Shown: positions 39,956 to 49,382, numbered from the stretch's first letter. The stretch is 64,000 nt of DNA from Herbaspirillum sp. ASV7 (GCF_016429215.1 NZ_JAELUH010000010.1:32723-96722); one strand, 5' to 3'. Program-made: numbers and translations. The notes: generated from the sequence alone by a model not told the origin.

Positions 39956-40069
39956 ATGCGCAATCTAGGAGGCATAGCGACTCTCATGCCCGACGTGATG
40001 AAGAAGCAGAAGGTAATGCAACAGGACCTACGTGAGCGCGCCGGCATTGCCAAGCGAGGCTGGCCTTAG
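39956..40069 (+). pseudogene. Truncated second copy of the XRE regulator
   Basis: MRNLGGIATLMPDVMKKQKV and MQQDLRERAGIAKRGWP then a stop: the first ~33 codons match the intact gene at 39152 and the sequence then diverges. From 40070 to 40364 I see no gene. Confidence 0.75.
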
Positions 40070-40364
40070 CCCAATATCCCGCAAGACTTCATCGAAGGTG
40101 GTCGAAGGGCTATCTACGGACAGCCCTTTCCATTTTGTCTCAGGTCAAACATCCCTAAGCTCATTGGGATTGAATTTTAACAACTCTATTTTTAGCAACC
40201 GGAGCTGAAAAGGGGCCGCGGTGCATTGCTGCGGGCTGGGTGGCCACTGGAGATACTCCGGCACGAGAACCACACGATTTCGTTGTAGAAGTGGCCTCGA
40301 AAACTCACGTTATTGTCTTGCCATGAAAAAGAGCCGCTTAATACGGCTCCTTTTCCCAGCGTCC

Positions 40365-42053
40365 TTAGGTGAGACTCCATCCCTCCGACAATACCTCGAG
40401 CAACAGTCTTTGCCGTCTCTCGACTTCTTGGAGACTCCATTCCGGCATATGCAAAACCTGCGTCGTAAGTGCGTACGACGACACGCCCTTCTTTCCGGTG
40501 AAATACGCCACCTTCTTCCGCTCGAAATCATAGTTTCGCGCTTGGGAATTTCGCCGCTGATTCAAGGGAACAAGATTAGCAATGCGATGGACCCACTTTT
40601 CGCGAGCGCTCGATGACGGCCAGAGCCTTGCCCATTCAGAATCTTCGTAAACGGTCTGCGGCAGGACATGCTCGATGGTCAAAATAGTTGGGTCGTATAT
40701 AGCAGCTCCATCTGACAAGAAGGAATCTAGGCGCAGAATAATGTAGTTACGACGCCGGGCGGTCAGCTCATAGACGTCGCCATCGAGTGCAGCCTTAAAT
40801 TTCTTCTTTTCTACGGTCGTCAACTCGACCGCGGTCACAGGGTTGACCATGCTGGACGGCGCTTCCAGTTCTCGGAGAACTGATGCATAGCGCTCTACCC
40901 GCTGGTTCACATCCAAGGCGCAAACATGCATGTAAGCGGCTAGCCTCTCCAACCGTTGCATGAACCAGCTTACGTACTCGGTCTCCGAGTCATATTTTGC
41001 GAGGAAGCTCATCGCGCTTGGCAACCAATCGGAATTATCGATTCGATTGAGCCAGCGAAGCAGCGCATTCACTTCAGCCGCGTTGGCGGTGGACACGAAC
41101 TGTGCATGCTTAGCCACCAAATATGCCTGCGTGTATGGCTCGATAACTTCGTCCACTAGCCCTTCAGCTGACGGGACTTTATCGATTACACGCTCACGAA
41201 ACTCTTCGAGCAATGCTCGTCGAGCTTTATCTTTGGCATAAATAGTCCGGATATGAGCGAAAACCTCGGCGAATCCATCGCGCCCTGTCTCAACCTCGAG
41301 TTCTTCCCAGATGTCGTTGTAATGGTCACGCTTGCTAGGCGCAACTTTCCCAATGACATTCGATTTAATAATATCCGTCGGAAGCAGGTCCAAGCCTCTG
41401 CTATTCAGAACAGAAAACACTCGAAAAGCTGATTGCTGACTAGGCGTCGATACCGCGACCAGGAAACAACGCTGCACGAGGAAGCTGCCGAATCGAGTCG
41501 CTTCCTTCTGGTCACTGCCGAACGCGTCCTCAAGGCGCTGACGGAAGAGCATTGCGTTGAGACGAATGTTTCGCTGTGATTCGTTATTCAGTTTTGCCGG
41601 GTCTAGGCCAGCCAATTCATCGATGGCGACATTTTGCACGTACTTTTCAAAGAACGCCGAATCCCTTTCACGGAGGGTCAGTCGAGGCTTGGACTCCAGC
41701 CCTTCCAGCAAATTGCCTGGCTCACAGAGATACTTGCGGAACGACTCACGAATAGGCTCTTCAGAGCGGTCTGTTAGGAGTGCCAGCAAAATCGTCAGCG
41801 TAGTAAGACGCTGCTGGCCGTCAATGACCTCTGCTGCAGGCTTGTCCTCTTGCTTAATGAGCACGATGCTGCCTAAGAAGTAGCTGTCCTCGGCATCTTC
41901 CTTGGTGTAAAAGTCATACAGGTCAGAAAATAGCTCGCCCGCCTGGGTCGGCGTCCATGCGTAAGGCCGCTGATAACTTGGAATCGTATAGTCGAATTCT
42001 GAGCTAAAAATTTTAGCGAGAGGATATTCTGCCCCTGAGATTCGTTTCGTCAT
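40365..42053 (-). CDS. GmrSD-like type IV restriction enzyme (DUF262 + DUF1524, single chain)
   Basis: A 562-residue fusion. The N-terminal DUF262 (GmrS-like NTPase) shows IPSYQRPYAWTPTQ, FLGSIVLI and the key EVIDGQQRLTTLTILL (~75-90). The C-terminal DUF1524 (GmrD-like HNH nuclease) shows LTIEHVLPQT, WVHRIANLVPLNQRRNSQ and the FERKKVAYF block. Relatives cut DNA carrying modified cytosines such as glucosyl-hydroxymethylcytosine. The single-chain form and ~560-residue length are common. It is transcribed alone, opposite to the Gabija-like pair in the same repeat-flanked cassette. About 290 bp upstream (42054-42345) are gene-free. Confidence 0.85.
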   Translation of the reverse strand: MTKRISGAEYPLAKIFSSEFDYTIPSYQRPYAWTPTQAGELFSDLYDFYTKEDAEDSYFLGSIVLIKQEDKPAAEVIDGQQRLTTLTILLALLTDRSEEPIRESFRKYLCEPGNLLEGLESKPRLTLRERDSAFFEKYVQNVAIDELAGLDPAKLNNESQRNIRLNAMLFRQRLEDAFGSDQKEATRFGSFLVQRCFLVAVSTPSQQSAFRVFSVLNSRGLDLLPTDIIKSNVIGKVAPSKRDHYNDIWEELEVETGRDGFAEVFAHIRTIYAKDKARRALLEEFRERVIDKVPSAEGLVDEVIEPYTQAYLVAKHAQFVSTANAAEVNALLRWLNRIDNSDWLPSAMSFLAKYDSETEYVSWFMQRLERLAAYMHVCALDVNQRVERYASVLRELEAPSSMVNPVTAVELTTVEKKKFKAALDGDVYELTARRRNYIILRLDSFLSDGAAIYDPTILTIEHVLPQTVYEDSEWARLWPSSSAREKWVHRIANLVPLNQRRNSQARNYDFERKKVAYFTGKKGVSSYALTTQVLHMPEWSLQEVERRQRLLLEVLSEGWSLT

Positions 42054-42345
42054 TATTTTGATATTTGTGTAAGTGCCTCATTGTGACGTCGAAAGCTCAA
42101 TGGCACCGACATCACATTATGAGACTTCGGTTTGACTCCATTACAAGAGCGCCCTGACTACCCCTGTGGCAGCTGCACTTAGGCATTCCCCCATCAGTGC
42201 CCGACAGTATTAACTTATGCCTACTAGCACCGACGATATTGTAATCAGAAGTCAAAAAAATGTTTGGACCAACACTGAGGTCAATTATAAATTCATGCAG
42301 TAAATTTGGCGCTATACGCATTGAGAAAACAATTCACTTCAGCCC

Positions 42346-42834
42346 ATGCAACGTACCGTCATTCATATCCTCTATCACCAATTAGAATCTATTCTGACGC
42401 TGCCATTGACTAGGGAAAGCATTATCGACTACGTCAATCAAGAAATTCTCGATGTGCCTCACGAACTGCGGCTAGTAATCACTGAGTTGGATGAAGATGA
42501 ATTGGTCTTTGAGGTCGCCGCGATTGAATTGAACTCATCCAGGGATGGCAACTGGCGCCTACAGTACCTCTCCCACCCCGCTCGGAGCCAACAACTGACT
42601 GCTTCGGTCATCCCTCAAGCATACGATTTCGAAGCGTTTTGCGAATCACAACGAGCGCTTGGGCTTCCTCGTGGCTTTTCCCCGGTAAGCGCAGAAGAAT
42701 TAGATGCTGAGAAACTGGGGCCGATGGCTATGTTGAATCTGCCACTCAACCATCCTGCCCCACTTGTTCCTCTTAAGTCTGATATAGAACGCCTCGCTGC
42801 TTTGCGAAGCGTGCCATCAAGCCTTCTTACGTAA
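42346..42834 (+). CDS. Hypothetical protein
   Basis: A 162-residue acidic protein (MQRTVIHILYHQLESILTLP ... LVITELDEDELVFEVAAIEL) with no recognised motif, signal peptide or membrane segment. The 3' end overlaps the convergent gene ending at 42817 by 18 bp, which supports neither being spurious given the protein-like composition of both. The weak ribosome-binding site and AT-rich upstream sequence are typical of the island. Confidence 0.6.
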   Translation: MQRTVIHILYHQLESILTLPLTRESIIDYVNQEILDVPHELRLVITELDEDELVFEVAAIELNSSRDGNWRLQYLSHPARSQQLTASVIPQAYDFEAFCESQRALGLPRGFSPVSAEELDAEKLGPMAMLNLPLNHPAPLVPLKSDIERLAALRSVPSSLLT

Positions 42835-43770
42835 CGACGGTTCAATCCAATAAATATGGTCGAGAGTATCTAGTGCTAGCTCAAAGTTCTGCTCCAGCCG
42901 CACAGGTATGCCTAAACCGTACCATTCAATGACCTGACCAACAGCGGCAAAACCTTCCAACACGTGCAGCATGCGGAGGTGACTCGTGGTTGCATCGTGT
43001 TCGGGCGCCCGATTCATCCGAACCACGAACGGCAGCATGTTTTCTTTGCTTCTGCGTACTGTTGGCCATTGGTCTAGGTCTTTGATAAGAATATGATTTC
43101 CAGAGATTTCTACCTTCCCGCGCCCAGAATAGATGCGTTCGTCCCCCTCAGGTACCAGCTTACTGCTTTGGAAGGCGGTTCCATAAGTAAGGCGTTGACC
43201 ATACAAAGATAACCTATAGAGATTGAGAACCTCGGTAAAGACCGCATTGTATTGAGAAGTCCCTCGCTCATGCCCCTTTGAAATTGCCGCCTTACCAGTC
43301 AGCTCGCGTAGGTTTTTGTAGGCGTGAACAATCGGCCGCAGATGCGACGTGGTGAAATGCGCTGAGATAGTTTTGTCGGCAGATACCATTTTCTTGCGTC
43401 GCACGACCTCTGCGGCATCTGGCATCAGTCCTTCTCGCACATCCCCCTCTTTCCGGACTAGAGTAGGCTTACGGCGCTTGACTAGGGCTTCGGGCAAATC
43501 AATATCGCCAACGACGGAGCGTTTGGGACCGCTCGAAGGACTTGAGGTGATAGCTATGGCTGCATCGCCTGCTTCACCGTTGCACCCGTTTCGGTGATAT
43601 GTACCGTTCGGAAGCTTGAAATGTGGGGCTCTTACGCAGACGGTGACAATGCAACGGTCCTCATAGCGGGCCTCACAGAACGGGCATTTATAAGGTGCGT
43701 GGGAAACTCCCGCGTCCTCGAAGATTTGCTTGAACTCGGAAGCGCTGCGCACCTCTCCTTTTTCATTCAT
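42817..43770 (-). CDS. Unknown protein with N-terminal cysteine cluster
   Basis: A 317-residue protein from the ATG at 43770 (MNEKGEVRSASEFKQIFEDA); the frame also allows a TTG at 43797. Near the N-terminus a metal-binding-like arrangement is seen: YKCPFCEARYEDRCIVTVCV, followed by a His-Arg-Asn-Gly-Cys site ~20 residues on. The middle is basic (KRRKPTLVRKEGD). The C-terminal half is mixed alpha/beta with SGNHILIKDLDQWPTVRR. The Cys cluster suggests zinc and possibly nucleic-acid binding. It is not recognised as any known defence family. It stands divergent to the second Gabija-like pair across 508 bp. Confidence 0.65.
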   Translation of the reverse strand: MNEKGEVRSASEFKQIFEDAGVSHAPYKCPFCEARYEDRCIVTVCVRAPHFKLPNGTYHRNGCNGEAGDAAIAITSSPSSGPKRSVVGDIDLPEALVKRRKPTLVRKEGDVREGLMPDAAEVVRRKKMVSADKTISAHFTTSHLRPIVHAYKNLRELTGKAAISKGHERGTSQYNAVFTEVLNLYRLSLYGQRLTYGTAFQSSKLVPEGDERIYSGRGKVEISGNHILIKDLDQWPTVRRSKENMLPFVVRMNRAPEHDATTSHLRMLHVLEGFAAVGQVIEWYGLGIPVRLEQNFELALDTLDHIYWIEPSLRKKA

Positions 43771-44278
43771 CCCTATTGAACTCAGATAGCCTCCCAAAGC
43801 TATAGTTGGTTCATTATTTTAGACATAATTGAATACGCGCATATTGCCGCACATCAATTTGCGGAGAAATACTTACACTTTCGCAGTTTATTTCAAGCTT
43901 GAGCGCACCAACTCCGTAGCCACTCCCGGCCGGTACATCAAGGTCGAAGGACTCGTCGGTACCGCCAACCGTCAACGCGCCCTCATCGTCATGAAACCGT
44001 TTGGTCGAGGAGCATCCCTGATAGCTTCAGCACTGAAGGCCGCCGATTGTTCTGCTAACGATGCCTACTCGCCAGGCCGACGATGGGCCGTTCTGTGTAG
44101 CTAGTCTCTGGAAGCCTTTAGAGCTCAACTCTCTGCTCCACCTCACACGCGAAAATTGAATCGCAGTATATTGTTGAGCTTGTAATTTTGTTACGCATGT
44201 TCGCTGAGGCTGGAAGATTTTATTCTTCACTTACTGGTCCCTCAGATGTGAATGCCGACGATATAAAAATTCGGGGGA
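43771..44278. other. Gene-free divergent region before Gabija-like pair 2
   Basis: Holds the leader of the OLD-nuclease operon (CGGGGGA ribosome-binding site at 44272-44278). An open frame at 43829-44104 is not protein-like and I do not call it. No repeat or RNA gene is visible. Confidence 0.4.
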
Positions 44279-46420
44279 ATGATGCATATTTCAAAGTTAA
44301 CAATTGTCAACTATCGGAACTTCAAGAACGCGACGCTTAAATTCAACAAAGGCGTTAACACCATCATCGGAGAGAATGGTGCTGGAAAGACCAACGTCTT
44401 CCGTGCAATTCGCCTTCTGCTAGACGACAGCATGGTGCGGGTCGCAAAAAGCATGGATTTGGCGGACTTTCATCGGGGCCTCGAGCGGTGGCAAGGTCAC
44501 TGGATATTCATTAGTGCAGAGTTATCAGAGATAAGCCTTGACGAAGAAATTCAGTCGTTGTTCGTGCACGGTACCGGGGTGCTTGGTGACCAGCCAGTCC
44601 AAACTGCAACCTACAACCTCATTTTTCGCCCCATTAAAGAGGTCCGCCTCCGATTGGCCGCACTTATGAATGGTGATGTCCCTGGCATGAATGCCATTCT
44701 TAATTCACTCACAACGGCCGATTACGAGGTGGTTCTCACAGGACGAAGTACCGCGGACTTCGCTAATCCAGCGGACTATGCCCGCATTGTCGGAGATTTC
44801 GATAATGCAGTCTTTCCCAAGGAAGTCGATTCACCGGAAATCGGCTCGCGCCTCCCTACATACCTCTCCGTAACAAAAGAGGTTTCTCTGACCTTTATTC
44901 AAGCGCTCCGCGACGTCGTCTCTGAATTCCACAATAATCGGACAAATCCGCTCCTTACCTTGTTGAAGCGGATGAGCGGTGAAATTAACGAGGAGCTTCT
45001 TAGGCCAATCATCGGGCAGGTTCAAGCATTGAACCAGTCAATCGAGGGCCTTGAGAACGTAACGTCACTGCGACGAGACATCCGCGAGACAATTTACTCG
45101 GCAGCAGGGCAAACGTATTCGCCGTCGTCCCTATCTATCAAGTCCGAACTCCCTCAAGAAACAGATAGATTATTTCAATCGCTGAAATTATTTGTCGGCG
45201 AATCCAATGACGGGCATGAAGGGCCAATTCATGAGCTCAGTCTTGGTGGCGCCAATTTGATTTTCCTCACGCTCAAGCTGCTCGAATTTAAGTATCGGAA
45301 TGCAAGGCACACGATTGCGAACTTCTTGCTAATTGAGGAGCCCGAGGCGCATTTGCACACTCACGTGCAAAAAACCTTGTTTGACAATATCGGCGACAGT
45401 GGCGCGCAGATTATTTATTCCACGCACTCAACCCATATCTCGGAAGTCAGCAACGTTAGCAACGTGAATGTCCTGGGCCGCAACGGGAAGGCGTGCGAGG
45501 CGTTTCATCCGTCGACCGGGCTAGAACCAGCAGTAGTTGGAGCAGTTCAACGCTACCTAGATGCTGTACGTAGCAATCTTCTCTTTGCGAAAAGTGTTCT
45601 TCTTGTCGAGGGCGACGCTGAAGCTATCTTACTCCCGCTTCTTATCAAGAAGACGTTAGGCGTCAGCCTCGATGAGCTTGGAATTAGTTTGGTAAATATC
45701 GGCAGCACTGGATTTAGCAATATTTCCATCCTCTTCGACAACCAACGAATTCGGCGTCGTTGCAGCATTATTACGGACCAAGACTCCGCCTATGCTCCCA
45801 TTCAAATTCTTCCTACTGACGACGAACCCACGCGTAAATGGAAGAAGAAAATGGAAGGTTCGGCAGCTTCCGGAGCTGCACGAAAGGCCATACTAGATGC
45901 AGAGGCATTTGGGAATCGTTGGGTCAAACCGTTTTATGCGACATACACCTTCGAAGTGGACTTTGCTATCGTCAACCAGAATATCTTGGTCAACTCAATA
46001 AATGAGGTCTACGCCCAAGATGCAGCCAAAATTGAGGCAAGAGCAGATTTCCAATCCGGACAAATCGCTCGCTATGGACGACGCACATTGACTATGGCAG
46101 CCTACAAAAAGAAGGGATGGTTCGCCATTCTCCTGGGTAAATACATTGACGGCTTTTCTAGGACTCCAACGTACATTCTTCAAGCAGTTGCTTTTGCCCA
46201 CGGAACGTTCTCACGTGAACTGATTTTCAGAATACTCCACCATCGATTGAGACACTACGTTGGCCAAGACGGCCAATTCCCTACCGTCCAATTGCAAGAC
46301 TACTGGTCCCGTGTCTGCCTCTATCGAAACGAAGGCGTTGATTTCAATACCATTCGAAATGAGACGTACGCAGCTCTCCCAGACGACCAGGTCTGCGACC
46401 TCCTGCGAGCCATACCATGA
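44279..46420 (+). CDS. gajA: GajA-like OLD-family ATPase-nuclease (Gabija-like pair 2)
   Basis: A 713-residue class 2 OLD protein, longer than and only distantly similar to the one at 22514. Walker A GENGAGKTN is at residues 31-39, a signature-like segment is ELSLGGANLIFLTLKLLE, Walker B NFLLIEEPEAHLH, H-loop IYSTHSTHI. TOPRIM motifs are VLLVEGDAEAILLPLL (~440) and the DxD in IITDQDSA. The C-terminal ~200 residues form an extra helical region. Start ATG 44279 or 44282 after CGGGGGA. The stop overlaps the helicase ATG (ATGA). Predicted to work as the DNA-nicking half of a Gabija-type or related defence pair. Confidence 0.83.
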   Translation: MMHISKLTIVNYRNFKNATLKFNKGVNTIIGENGAGKTNVFRAIRLLLDDSMVRVAKSMDLADFHRGLERWQGHWIFISAELSEISLDEEIQSLFVHGTGVLGDQPVQTATYNLIFRPIKEVRLRLAALMNGDVPGMNAILNSLTTADYEVVLTGRSTADFANPADYARIVGDFDNAVFPKEVDSPEIGSRLPTYLSVTKEVSLTFIQALRDVVSEFHNNRTNPLLTLLKRMSGEINEELLRPIIGQVQALNQSIEGLENVTSLRRDIRETIYSAAGQTYSPSSLSIKSELPQETDRLFQSLKLFVGESNDGHEGPIHELSLGGANLIFLTLKLLEFKYRNARHTIANFLLIEEPEAHLHTHVQKTLFDNIGDSGAQIIYSTHSTHISEVSNVSNVNVLGRNGKACEAFHPSTGLEPAVVGAVQRYLDAVRSNLLFAKSVLLVEGDAEAILLPLLIKKTLGVSLDELGISLVNIGSTGFSNISILFDNQRIRRRCSIITDQDSAYAPIQILPTDDEPTRKWKKKMEGSAASGAARKAILDAEAFGNRWVKPFYATYTFEVDFAIVNQNILVNSINEVYAQDAAKIEARADFQSGQIARYGRRTLTMAAYKKKGWFAILLGKYIDGFSRTPTYILQAVAFAHGTFSRELIFRILHHRLRHYVGQDGQFPTVQLQDYWSRVCLYRNEGVDFNTIRNETYAALPDDQVCDLLRAIP

Positions 46421-48201
46421 GCTTCACCTGGACAGATGCAGACTTGAATCAGGAACAGTCTGATGCGGTTGTAGATGAGGGGAACGTATTCTTGGTGGCA
46501 TGCCCTGGTAGCGGCAAAACACGCACACTTACTTATAAAATTGCACATGAACTGTCGCGGATTCAAAGCCCGAAGAAGTTCGTCGTGGCATTCACATATA
46601 CAAACCGAGCAGCGGATGAAATCCACGAGCGCATCGAGAATCTAGGAATCGATACGTCACAACTTTGGATTGGAACAATTCACTCATTTTGCTTAGAGTG
46701 GATTCTGAAACCATACGGGATATATGCCCCGCGCTTGGCCCACGGCTTCCGTATCATTGATGTCCATGAGCAAGAAAAACTGCTAGAAGAATTTTGTCGT
46801 GTACAAGGAGTCGACGTCTGGGACTGTGGCTACTACGTCACTGAAGATGACTATCATCTCAGTTGCGTCGACAGAAACAAGCATCCAAGACTTCACGCTG
46901 TCTATGCCCGCTATTTCCAGCATTTGGCAGATAACCGAATTTTGGATTTCGAGCAAATACTGCAATACGCGTGGCGACTATTAGAAAGCAAGCCTGAAAT
47001 AGCCCGAGTCTTATCGAACCTGTTCCCGCTCATTCTGGTTGATGAATTCCAGGACACAAAAAGAATTCAATACTCCATGCTTGGCGCGATTCTTCGAGCA
47101 GGTGAAGGCCGCACACGAATTTTCATTGTCGGCGACCCAAACCAGGCCATTTATGGCTCACTCGGTGGCTTCGCAATGGCTGCCCAGGACTTTCGGGCAT
47201 TGTGCGGTCAACCGCTAACTGAGCGGCAACTGTCCGGAAACTATCGTTCATCTGCGCGCATAGTCCAATATTTTTCGAACTACAACGTTTTTGCTACGCA
47301 GATTTATGCGGCCTCGCCGGACCGCGGCTTCCCCAGCATCGTCACATACAACAATACTGTCCAGAAGGATGTGCTCATAGACGAAGTGGTTCGCCTTGTT
47401 AGACAAGCCTTAGATGCGGGAATAGCGCCAAGTGAGATTTGCATTTTGGCTCCATGGTGGATGCATTTGGCTGCGATGACTCGGCGTCTCATGGCGGCAC
47501 TTCCACATTGCGAATTCAATGGCCCTGGCATAGTTCCATTCAGTCGCGACATCGAGAATTTCTGGTACCGGCTTTCAAGAATCGCGTTGACACAAGCGTC
47601 ACCTTCTCAGTACACACGAAGAATGCGCTGGGCTGCGGAAGTAATCCGTGACCTTGAAAGTGAAGGAATTGACGTTAGCAGCATCACCCCCAAGGTGCTT
47701 CTGCGCGAATCAAACTCGATTCATATCGATGAACGCGACGGCCTCGAATATTTGACTGAATATTTCTCGCAACTCATGGAACGCCTCGGAATTGATTGGC
47801 GAGCGTTCCCGCTCTTAGCATCCCATCATGCTGCGTTCTTCGCGAGCTCATTGGCACAGTTAAATAAGGTACGAGGAGAAGGCATTGATTTGCGCGATAT
47901 CGATTTCTTCCGAAAAGTCTTCAAGACGCGCAGTGGAATCAATGTGAGCACCATACATGGTGTAAAAGGGGCCGAATTTGATGTCGTGATTGCCTATGCG
48001 CTTCTACAGGGAATGGTACCCAATTCCAAAGATGTCGACGGCGAGGTAAGTGCGAAGAAGATGCTGTACGTTGTTGGCTCTAGGGCCAGAAAGCACCTGC
48101 ATCTGATTGCGGAAACTGGCAGAAGGTCCGGGCGTACTGGACCTATCTACCGTCCGACCGAGGTACTCGCCAGATGTGTCTTCCCATACAACCTAGCTTA
48201 G
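46417..48201 (+). CDS. gajB: GajB-like UvrD/PcrA-family helicase (Gabija-like pair 2)
   Basis: A 594-residue superfamily 1 helicase with all classic motifs: Q motif LNQEQSDAV, Walker A ACPGSGKTRTL, Ia AFTYTNRAADEI, motif II LVDEFQDTKR, III GDPNQAIYG, IV NYRSS, V STIHGVKGAEFDVVI and VI MLYVVGSRARKHL. It is larger and more canonical than the 421-residue helicase of pair 1. Translationally coupled to the OLD nuclease. The downstream boundary coincides with the right copy of the ~510-bp repeat (48203). Confidence 0.83.
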   Translation: MSFTWTDADLNQEQSDAVVDEGNVFLVACPGSGKTRTLTYKIAHELSRIQSPKKFVVAFTYTNRAADEIHERIENLGIDTSQLWIGTIHSFCLEWILKPYGIYAPRLAHGFRIIDVHEQEKLLEEFCRVQGVDVWDCGYYVTEDDYHLSCVDRNKHPRLHAVYARYFQHLADNRILDFEQILQYAWRLLESKPEIARVLSNLFPLILVDEFQDTKRIQYSMLGAILRAGEGRTRIFIVGDPNQAIYGSLGGFAMAAQDFRALCGQPLTERQLSGNYRSSARIVQYFSNYNVFATQIYAASPDRGFPSIVTYNNTVQKDVLIDEVVRLVRQALDAGIAPSEICILAPWWMHLAAMTRRLMAALPHCEFNGPGIVPFSRDIENFWYRLSRIALTQASPSQYTRRMRWAAEVIRDLESEGIDVSSITPKVLLRESNSIHIDERDGLEYLTEYFSQLMERLGIDWRAFPLLASHHAAFFASSLAQLNKVRGEGIDLRDIDFFRKVFKTRSGINVSTIHGVKGAEFDVVIAYALLQGMVPNSKDVDGEVSAKKMLYVVGSRARKHLHLIAETGRRSGRTGPIYRPTEVLARCVFPYNLA

Positions 48202-48202
48202 T

Positions 48203-48713
48203 TCAACGCTGCCGCGAAACAAATGACGATGAAGCTCGCCCGCACTTACGGTAAAACATGGCCATCAAAGTAGGATATTCCGATTGAATCCTACTTTACT
48301 GCGCATCCGGAATTGAGACTCAAGAGGCATCAGCGCGAAATCTGGCAGACATCGCGACTCTCATGCGCAACGCCATGAAGAAGCGGACGGTAACGCAACA
48401 GGACTTACGCGAGCGCCGACATTGCCAGACGAACGCTGAAGGGGGTGCTCAGCGGGGAATCGGATTACATGGTCACAACCCTGATGGCGGTGCTCGACCG
48501 ATTGGGCCACGAAATGGTCATCGTGCCCAAAACAGCCGTGCGCGCATTTTCGTCGGAGCGGGAGCCCACTAAGCCGATAGTGAAGACGAAGGTGCAGGTT
48601 GCAATTGAAAAGCTCAATCGGCTTCCACCAGAGAAGTAGACAACGCGCTGGAGTGTCTAGGCTACGAGCATAAAAGCGGTCGTCAAAATACTGCGTCACC
48701 GCTGAACCAGCTG
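48203..48713 (+). repeat. Right copy of the ~510-bp degenerate direct repeat
   Basis: Counterpart of 39017-39530. It begins 2 bp after the helicase stop with the 3' end of the HipB-like gene, continues through a perfect AAAGTAGGAT / ATCCTACTTT palindrome (48267-48297) and a broken XRE gene, and ends in a decayed HTH start (KILRHR at ~48680). Confidence 0.75.
48333..48639 (+). pseudogene. Decayed third copy of the XRE regulator
   Basis: Aligns with 39152-39460, but the ATG is GCG and a one-base loss near 48415 shifts the frame (TQQDLRER, then after the shift TLKGVLSGESDYMVTTLMAV and MVIVPKTAVRAF). The C-terminal frame ends at the same stop as the intact copy. Confidence 0.75.
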
Positions 48714-48737
48714 CCCTCGCCCCTCGGCGGACTGGTC

Positions 48738-48806
48738 GCTGACGTTTTATTCATCGGTGAGCTTTCCACACGCGTGGCAGAAGAACTGCCGCATGCCATG
48801 ACAAAG
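48738..48806 (+). pseudogene. Fragment of a second CX5R phosphatase gene
   Basis: ADVLFIGELSTRVAEELPHA then MTK reads in one frame and matches ADVDFLGELSARAAEKLPSA then MTK of the phosphatase at 36549. The signature region is missing and the match ends at 48806. It follows directly after the repeat copy. Confidence 0.6.
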
Positions 48807-49298
48807 GCAAAGACTTGTCGTCTTTGGTCGTACGATATGTCCTTGAAATCGGCGGTCAAGTTGTCTAACGTATGAAAGCGTCGGTGCAATGCCGGTGCTT
48901 CACTGAAGAACGCCCTGTCCGCTCAGTAGTAAAACCGCTTCCTGCGGAGGATGCCCTATTTATGAGAGGGTACAACCGCAGGAGAGAGGCAATGAAACAG
49001 GGTTTGACACCGTATCTATGGTCGGCTGAGCTTCGCCAGGTCCATGAGATAGCAGTTGCTGGAATCGTTGTCGGATTTTTCTATCGACAATTGCGATTGT
49101 TTGGCCCTCGCATAAATGCTGAGCACCGACACCGGGAGCAATGTGCAATAGGTAGCGGAGATAACTTTTCTTCCGGTGTAACCTTATTTTCCGCGCTGTT
49201 CCGCCCGCCGCTGCGTGGCCCTTATCGAGGCCTTTTGCCATTTTTGGGAGCTACTGCCTTGCCGCTTTTTTGTGCAGCGGCGATGCTTGTAGTGATTT

Positions 49299-49382
49299 CG
49301 TTACAAGCTTGTAGTGCAAAATATTTTTTCCTCAAAAAAATCGCTATTAAATCAGGCACATCCTCTGATTTTGCTTGTAACG
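49299..49382. repeat. Nested inverted repeats upstream of tnsA
   Basis: CGTTACAAGC (49299-49308) and GCTTGTAACG (49373-49382) are perfectly complementary and enclose a second stem AAATCAG/CTGATTT (49349-49371) and an A/T-rich loop. It lies 200 bp before tnsA, where the tnsA-proximal transposon end and promoter are expected. In 48841-49578 I call no gene; a long frame there (48872-49582) is not protein-like. Confidence 0.5.

Noticed and set aside
43829..44104. 91-codon open frame before Gabija-like pair 2
   Set aside because: Lies in a divergent promoter region, poor start context and no recognisable protein features.
49299..49382. Inverted repeat upstream of tnsA as an attC site
   Set aside because: The GTT and AAC ends are in the wrong order for attC and no cassette structure is present.
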